A stretch of 64,000 nt of DNA from the NCBI GenBank assembly GCA_028335825.1, contig JAIOKI010000016.1:248001-312000 (forward strand), read 5' to 3'. The notes below the pieces were generated by a model. The model was not told where the DNA came from. It did no database searches and saw only the letters and a list, made by a program, of their open reading frames with translations. Of this stretch, positions 58,963 to 64,000 are shown piece after piece (within the stretch, counting starts at the first letter, position 1; each line of letters begins with the position of its first letter). The translations under genes and the position numbers were made by a program. Source of the stretch: Nosema muscidifuracis (lineage: Eukaryota > Microsporidia > Nosematidae).

Positions 58963-60046
58963 CAAGAAGATGGGTTCCAAAATAATAATTTTAAATGTAA
59001 TCTACTATTTATGGAAAAGTAAATAACTTTAGAGGTTTTAGTAAATTTATCTAAAAAATATTTTATATTTATGCAAGTTTATGCAGATTTTTTTATTTAT
59101 AAAAAATATTTTCCCTTAATTAATTTAAGTCAACAAAAAAAAATTAAACTTATTTAATTAATTAACAACTCATGTAATTACATTAAAATGTATTTTTTTT
59201 TGAATCATTGAGATATATCAACATGCCTTAAATAGGTATTAAGAATTATAATTTTAGATCTAAAATAATTAATTTATTTTTACATCTCTTTATTTAAGAT
59301 TAAAATATTTCTAAGATAAATATTTTATATTATTTTCTTCTAATAATAAATTAGAAAATATTACTTGACTAAATGAAAAGTTGTCTAAAAATATAATTTT
59401 ATAAATAATAATAAAAATTTTAAGTATTTATTTTTATTGAATTACTCCTTTGTATTGAAACAACTATAAAGAATTTATTGCATATCGAGTCAAAAAAACA
59501 GCAACATTTAAATTTAGAGCTCCCATCAATGACATTATTTTCAATTTTTTCCTCTTCTTCATTGATTGAGAGTTATTTAATATTAAAATTTATTATCTTG
59601 TCTAATTTATTATATTTAAATTTAAAAATTTGTTCAAGATAATTTAAACATATAATAATTATCACATGCTAGTATTAAATATCATTTCTTTAAATTATTT
59701 TTTTATTAATAAATTTGATTATAATTTTTAATTATTAAGATATTTTTTCTGATTTTTATTTTCAAGTCCAATTTTTATTTATTGACATATTTTTCCTAAG
59801 TTTTATTTTCAAGTCCAATTTTTATTTGCTATTTTTAAAATCTAATTTTTATTTATTGACTTATTTTTCATGATTTTTATTTTCAAGTTTAATTTTTCTT
59901 TAATAAAATATATATTAAAAATTAATTTACAAGTCTAATGTGAAAGTGATAAGTTTTTTAAACTTATTAAGTTTAATTTATCAAAATATTAATTTTAAAT
60001 TTATAGAAATTGTAATTAAAGATATTTAGAGATTTAAACATAAATT
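58963..60046. other. Longest repeat-poor spacer on the right side
   Basis: No convincing gene in 1.08 kb. A unit of about 60 bp with TTTTTATTTATTGACATATTTTTC and TTTTATTTTCAAGTCCAA recurs three times between 59745 and 59910. The part at about 59450-59575 is less AT-rich and holds short open stretches of at most about 50 codons on the minus strand; I could not assign them. Confidence 0.4.
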
Positions 60047-60556
60047 TTAATCTTTGTAATATTCTTTAGAAATATTAAATGGATTGTATTTGTATTTTTT
60101 CATATGAAGATATAAGCATTTGAGAGTAAATATAACCATAAGAAGAAAGTAAATAACTAAAATGGGTGTATAAACAGGAATATCAAAAATACTGAAGCAT
60201 GAAGCTGCTAAAGCACTAAATACAACTTTAGTACAGAATTTCCAATATTCAAATTCAGGAAGATTTCTTACTATTGGTTTAAATTGGTTGTCTATTAATT
60301 CTAGTTCAAAATCTTCATCATCATCTTGTTCATAATTCTCAAAAGGATCTGAAATATTGTCACCTTTAGGTGTTAAAAATAAAATAGTACCGTGAATGAG
60401 ATAAATTCCTAAACAATATGTTATTAGGTAAAATGCATCTGATAGATATATTCTAATAAGATATAAAAGAAGACTAACAGAAGTTATCGACCATCGAATA
60501 TATGGGAGAGGTGCTAACTGATCTAAGTATATTTGTATAAGAGAAGGATATTCCAT
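60047..60556 (-). CDS. RER1: Rer1, Golgi-to-ER retrieval receptor
   Basis: This 169-aa protein matches Rer1 along its length: YLDQLAPLPYIRWSITSV, LLYLIRIYLSDAFYLITYCLGIYLI, LFLTPK, an acidic loop, FKPIVRNLPEFEYWKFCTK, then FSIFDIPVYTPILVIYFLLM and a basic KYKYNPF tail. Four membrane segments arranged in two hairpins are expected. Rer1 recognises polar residues in membrane spans of escaped ER proteins and rides COPI vesicles, fitting coatomer beta at the left edge. ATG has CCCC nearby. Confidence 0.95.
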   Translation of the reverse strand: MEYPSLIQIYLDQLAPLPYIRWSITSVSLLLYLIRIYLSDAFYLITYCLGIYLIHGTILFLTPKGDNISDPFENYEQDDDEDFELELIDNQFKPIVRNLPEFEYWKFCTKVVFSALAASCFSIFDIPVYTPILVIYFLLMVIFTLKCLYLHMKKYKYNPFNISKEYYKD

Positions 60557-60616
60557 ATCTGATTTGGGGTTTTATAAATTTATTTTTTTGGGCCATAGAA
60601 AAACACAAATAAAAAA

Positions 60617-60687
60617 ACTCTCCCACCGGGACTCGAACCCGGGCCACCAGCGTGACAGATTAGCATGCTACCACTGCACCATAGGAG
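60617..60687 (-). tRNA. tRNA-Asp (anticodon GUC)
   Basis: On the minus strand, acceptor TCTCCTA pairs with TGGGAGA, D-stem GTGC with GCAT (including the G10-U25 pair used as an Asp identity element in yeast), and the loop CTGTCAC gives anticodon GTC with C38. The T-arm CCGGG/CCCGG holds TTCGAGT. The discriminator is G, as expected for Asp. The anticodon stem CTAAT/GCTGG is weak: two G-U type pairs, one U-G closing pair and an A-C mismatch. Confidence 0.9.
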
Positions 60688-61256
60688 ATTGATTTGTTAT
60701 TTTATGAATATACGTATATTCAGATAAATTATTTGTAATTGTATTTTTGACATTTAGATGTCTTATCTCTCATAATTTAAAATAATAGAAAGTCATAAAT
60801 AAATTATTTTATAATAGATAATTTAAAAAGGATGACATACATATGTATTATTTTATAATAGATAATTTAAAATAATAGAAAGTCATAAATAAATTATTTT
60901 TAATAGATAATTTAAAATATTAAGAAGTCATAAATAAATTATTTTTAATAGATAATTTAAAATATTAAGAAGTCATAAATAAATTATTTTCTAATAAATA
61001 ATTTAATATATTAAGAAATTATTTTATAATAGATAATTTAATATATTAAGAAATTATTTTATAATAGATAATTTAATTTATTGTATTTGTTTTTATTAAT
61101 CAAATAGTTGACTATTTAAGATTGATTGTTTACACAAATAAAAATCTTTTTTGATTTTGATTGGTTCATGTGCATATTTTTTCTCCTTATTAAATTCCAT
61201 TTTGTTTGTTTAGACACACTCCTTTATATATTTGTAAAATTTTATATCCTTTAATT
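60688..61256. repeat. Spacer with ATAGATAATTTAAAATATTAAGAAGTCATAAATAAATTATTTT repeats
   Basis: No gene. A unit of 45-60 bp containing AAGTCATAAATAAATTATTTT and TAATAGATAATTTAA recurs about six times between 60775 and 61075. Confidence 0.6.
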
Positions 61257-62009
61257 ATGATATCGAATTTTTTTATGCTTCTAGTCATAATTAATAAGAT
61301 TTTTGGATTTCAAATTGGAGCTCATGATTATAACAACATAAACGAAAATAATCCTTATGTCAACAATTATTTAGTAGACAATTCTCTTATAGAAACAACC
61401 AAAATGTTCAAAATAAGTTTTATGAAAAGATTTCTACCTTTGGATTTAAATATAAGATCCAAAAGTCTTGCACAAATATTCAAGCTTTGTGTAGATTTTA
61501 TCACAGAAGAGGATCTCTATTGTATTCATATGATATTCGAAGGAAAAGATTCTTCATTAGGTTCTCTAAATAAAGATCTAATTTTAAATGTTGACTCAAA
61601 TAAGAAAGCGAAATCCAAAGATTCAATATTTGATGAACAAATCGTAATTTATAACGATAAACAGAGGAACGTTTATAATTTTGATTCAAAAAAAGAGAAT
61701 GAAGAAATATTTTTTTCTAAGGTAGATGTAATTTTAAGACTTAAAGAAATACATGAATATATTTTAAAAAAAAGATTTGTTGATAATATTAATTTAGAAA
61801 ATTTGAAGATTTATTTCGAATTTGTAAAAACTCTTAAACCATTTTCGAAATTTTTTTCTAGAATCGTTTTTGTATACGTAAAAAATCAACCTATAAAAAT
61901 GACTCTTCCTGAATATTTTATTTTAGGAATATGGTCATATTTAAGAGAGAACAATGATGAACCACATGGAGGAAATATAAGTAACACTATTTTTGAATGT
62001 AGACTATAA
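61257..62009 (+). CDS. Secreted or membrane-anchored protein candidate, unknown function
   Basis: The first ATG of the frame is 61257 (MISNFFMLLVIINKIFGFQIGA), which is a good signal peptide with likely cleavage near residues 17-22. The 250-aa product then has Asn-rich sequence (DYNNINENNPYVNNY) and several helices, including LAQIFKLCVDFITEEDLYCI. A basic cluster NKKAKSKD occurs near residue 120. There is no second membrane segment. I do not recognise a domain. It converges on BUB3 with 10 bases between stops. Confidence 0.68.
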   Translation: MISNFFMLLVIINKIFGFQIGAHDYNNINENNPYVNNYLVDNSLIETTKMFKISFMKRFLPLDLNIRSKSLAQIFKLCVDFITEEDLYCIHMIFEGKDSSLGSLNKDLILNVDSNKKAKSKDSIFDEQIVIYNDKQRNVYNFDSKKENEEIFFSKVDVILRLKEIHEYILKKRFVDNINLENLKIYFEFVKTLKPFSKFFSRIVFVYVKNQPIKMTLPEYFILGIWSYLRENNDEPHGGNISNTIFECRL

Positions 62010-62019
62010 TTAAAATTTA

Positions 62020-62871
62020 TTACAAATTAATTGTATATATTGAATTTTCTGAAGTATCAGCTATACCTATTTCATAGTTATATCCACTTGCAACAACAAA
62101 TTTATTATTTTTAGCTGCCATTTTTAAAATTCCCAAATTACTTTTAAAAATACATCTTGATTTCAATTTGTTTTCTTCTTTCCATCTATTTACAAATCCA
62201 TCACTTCCACATGTATATAAATAATTTTCATGAATTATATCATTCACTGGATAAACTTTTTTTAAATTTTCTTTTAATTCTATATGAGCATTAACTGTAA
62301 TTTCTTCACTAGTTATTATATTATGAATTTTAAGTTTACCTTGAATATCACCCAAATAAATCTTTCCATTTTTTGTATATATAGATCTAATAATATTCTT
62401 ATTCTGTATATATTTAATTAAATTAAAATTTCTTAAGTCAAAAAGACCTATTTTTCTACCAAAATTAAGTATAAGAGTGTTATTATCAATAGATGATCCA
62501 TATATTTTATCACAAACATTAATTATATCATTATAACCATTATTATAAAATTTACATATTTTTTTACCAAGTCCACCAATTATAAGATAATCTTGATAGG
62601 GTTCCATAACAAATATACTATCAATATTAAAATTAATTTTTTTATTATCTTCAAAATGTAAAAATCCCTTTGAATCTGAAAAAATTAATCCATTGTTCCA
62701 ACCTATTTTAAAAATAGGAAAGTCAACTTCTTTTTTATAGAGAAGATTTTGTGTATAAAAATCATAAGCATACAAACAACAATCCCATGAAGATACATAA
62801 ATAACATTTTCATGTATAAATATATCAGTTACAGTATCTGAAGGTGATTCTGAGAATTTGGTAATCTGCAT
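62020..62871 (-). CDS. BUB3: Spindle checkpoint WD40 protein Bub3
   Basis: The start is set at ATG 62871 (MQITKFSESPSDTVTD), with CCC three bases upstream; a longer frame would run almost into the neighbouring gene. The 283-aa WD40 protein contains DTVTDIFIHENVIYVSSWDCCLYAYD and KKVYPVNDIIHENYLYTCGSDGFVNRW, followed by VASGYNYEIG. These match Bub3 (VSSWD..V..YD; IYPVNAI...TGGSDGFVNIWD; ASSYMYE) better than Rae1. Bub3 binds phosphorylated MELT motifs of KNL1. Confidence 0.75.
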   Translation of the reverse strand: MQITKFSESPSDTVTDIFIHENVIYVSSWDCCLYAYDFYTQNLLYKKEVDFPIFKIGWNNGLIFSDSKGFLHFEDNKKINFNIDSIFVMEPYQDYLIIGGLGKKICKFYNNGYNDIINVCDKIYGSSIDNNTLILNFGRKIGLFDLRNFNLIKYIQNKNIIRSIYTKNGKIYLGDIQGKLKIHNIITSEEITVNAHIELKENLKKVYPVNDIIHENYLYTCGSDGFVNRWKEENKLKSRCIFKSNLGILKMAAKNNKFVVASGYNYEIGIADTSENSIYTINL

Positions 62872-62921
62872 TTGGGTATTTTTATGCATAAAAGTATTTA
62901 AGTAAAAAAACTTACCCATGC

Positions 62922-63779
62922 ATGAACAAGAAGGTGATAAAAATATTGGAACTTATAAAAAAATCTTATGCTCAGCCCTTAATTTTCCACACTTTAATAA
63001 ATCATTTGAGTTATATTGTAGATAGTCTTAATCCATTATATGAGATACAAGATGACTGGTCAAAAATAATAATTTATTCAGTTATACCGAACAGGATACC
63101 TAACCAAGGTTTAGACTCAAAAATATTGAATTTATTGAAAAAAATACGTAAAGATGAGTTTGAGAATGAGTCTAAACTAAAATTAATGATAATTTTGTAT
63201 TACATGAAAAATAGATGCGTAGATTATTTAAACCACATGATTGTTTTTGAATTGGTTACTAATTTTTTGGGATTTAATGATTTTTTTGATGGTATGATAT
63301 TATCAATTTTTTGTACAGCATTAAATTCAAATTTGTTTGAAATTAAACAAAACAAGAAGTATAGATTAGATAGTGTAAATCATATGCTTAAAATAGTCAA
63401 ACAACAAAAACTTAGTGAAATTAATAAATATATAGCACTACCTTTGTATATACAGTATGATATATCTTATAAGATATCAGAGATAGATATACAAAATGAT
63501 TTATTAACTTTTTGTATGCTTGAATCTCTTTGCTTATATGCCAAATATTCAAAAAATGAGTCTTTTATTGAAGATGTTATTCCTAAAAACGATTTGTTAC
63601 TCCCAGCCTTGAATAAATTTATAAATAAGGAATTTGAGATTGAAACTGGTAATTACACAATTAATTTAATTTTAGAAGATAGAGAGATATATAATAGAAT
63701 AGAAAAAGCTTTTAATTCATCAGATGATAAAATCAAATTTAAAGATAACTTACTTGAATTTATACATAATCTCAAATGA
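62922..63779 (+). CDS. Hypothetical helical protein
   Basis: This 285-aa protein beginning MNKKVIKILELIKKSYAQPL is not recognised. It looks alpha-helical throughout (HEAT- or bundle-like), with conserved-looking segments LINHLSYIVDSLNPLYEIQDDW and MIVFELVTNFLGFNDFFDGMILSIFC. Another ATG at 62918, directly after CCC, is in a different frame and would give only a short peptide, so initiation must occur at 62922, four bases on. It is divergent from BUB3, with 50 bases between starts. Confidence 0.75.
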   Translation: MNKKVIKILELIKKSYAQPLIFHTLINHLSYIVDSLNPLYEIQDDWSKIIIYSVIPNRIPNQGLDSKILNLLKKIRKDEFENESKLKLMIILYYMKNRCVDYLNHMIVFELVTNFLGFNDFFDGMILSIFCTALNSNLFEIKQNKKYRLDSVNHMLKIVKQQKLSEINKYIALPLYIQYDISYKISEIDIQNDLLTFCMLESLCLYAKYSKNESFIEDVIPKNDLLLPALNKFINKEFEIETGNYTINLILEDREIYNRIEKAFNSSDDKIKFKDNLLEFIHNLK

Positions 63780-63786
63780 TATAACA

Positions 63787-63900
63787 TTATAAATTGAAGT
63801 CTAGGTGTATAATATCTTCACCTAGTAGAATTAGCTGATCAAGATCGTTTGATAACTCTTTTAAATATTTTTCCATATCTTTTATATCAATAGATTTCAT
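63787..63900 (-). CDS. Possible microprotein of 37 residues
   Basis: A reverse-strand ATG at 63900 follows CCC by four bases, exactly as for known genes here, and opens MKSIDIKDMEKYLKELSNDL followed by DQLILLGEDIIHLDFNL and a stop. The sequence is amphipathic and helical. It ends seven bases from the stop of the convergent gene. No GT-AG intron is evident that would lengthen it. It could be a real small subunit or only a chance frame. Confidence 0.45.
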   Translation of the reverse strand: MKSIDIKDMEKYLKELSNDLDQLILLGEDIIHLDFNL

Positions 63901-64000
63901 TTTAGGGATATATAAATTTAAAATAATTTTTTTACGCTTGTCTAAAAATACTGATTTATTTACATAACCACTTTCTATTTCTTTTGTCTTTTATTACTAT
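63901..64000. other. Window end, upstream region
   Basis: The last 100 bases lie upstream of the small reverse ORF and show CCC next to its ATG. No other gene is visible before the window ends. Confidence 0.3.

Noticed and set aside
59450-59575. Less AT-rich patch with a short reverse reading MSLMGALNLNVAVFLTRYA
   Set aside because: The open frame is only about 30 codons, has no CCC motif, and a second frame is equally open; it could be a gene relic or small RNA but nothing supports either.
1-64000. Retroelement or other virus-like copies
   Set aside because: I saw no reverse transcriptase, integrase, capsid or long terminal repeat text anywhere in the window.

Overview
The window looks like a nuclear chromosome segment from a microsporidian. 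Support comes from the very AT-rich sequence, eukaryotic-only gene content (ribosomal proteins, coatomer, cohesin, kinetochore, Mediator and TFIIIC subunits), almost all genes as single short exons, proteins near or below the length of yeast homologues, and a CCC or CCCC run (sometimes GGG) within about 15 bases upstream of many start codons. The one clear intron is 24 nt long and sits directly after the ATG of ribosomal protein eS4, a typical microsporidian arrangement. The long AT-rich tandem repeats between genes resemble Nosema/Vairimorpha-type genomes, but I cannot name a species.

Layout: 1-500 holds the 5' part of coatomer beta. 0.9-11.3 kb carries RACK1, a reductase-like protein without its catalytic Lys, uL14, Trm112, a BRWD/PHIP-like WD40 protein, a WDR6/Trm734-like protein and Elp3. 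11.3-13.0 kb is a gene-poor stretch with decayed coding texture. 13.0-22.6 kb has Dbp2, tRNA-Gly(UCC), uS15, an Scc3-like cohesin subunit, eS25 and calcineurin A. 23-31.5 kb has three unrecognised proteins, a KNL1/Spc105 kinetochore protein, a PKA regulatory subunit and a small KEN-box protein. 31.8-41.7 kb has a GYF-domain protein, a PI31-like protein, eIF4E, a Ubc8-type E2, Caf1/Pop2, eS4, a short kinesin and Tfc4. 42.5-46.7 kb is the most lineage-specific part: a secreted protein with a nuclear localisation signal, then a tandem pair of unrecognised tail-anchored membrane proteins, one with an internal repeat. 47-64 kb has a CaCA-like membrane protein, SRP19, uL4, Rab5, Cfd1, Rad1/XPF, Ogg1, a Med14-like protein, Rer1, tRNA-Asp(GUC), a second secreted candidate, Bub3 and three unrecognised or tiny ORFs.

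How the genes work together: translation is covered by five ribosomal proteins, RACK1, eIF4E and Caf1. Wobble-base tRNA modification is represented by Trm112 and Elp3, with a possible Trm734. Secretion is represented by SRP19, coatomer beta, Rer1 and Rab5, chromosome segregation by Scc3, KNL1, Bub3 and a kinesin-12-like motor, and DNA repair by Rad1 and Ogg1. Intergenic regions are mostly AT-rich, and many carry their own private tandem repeat; some repeats begin inside the 3' end of the adjacent gene.

All assignments come from reading motifs by eye. No database search was run.
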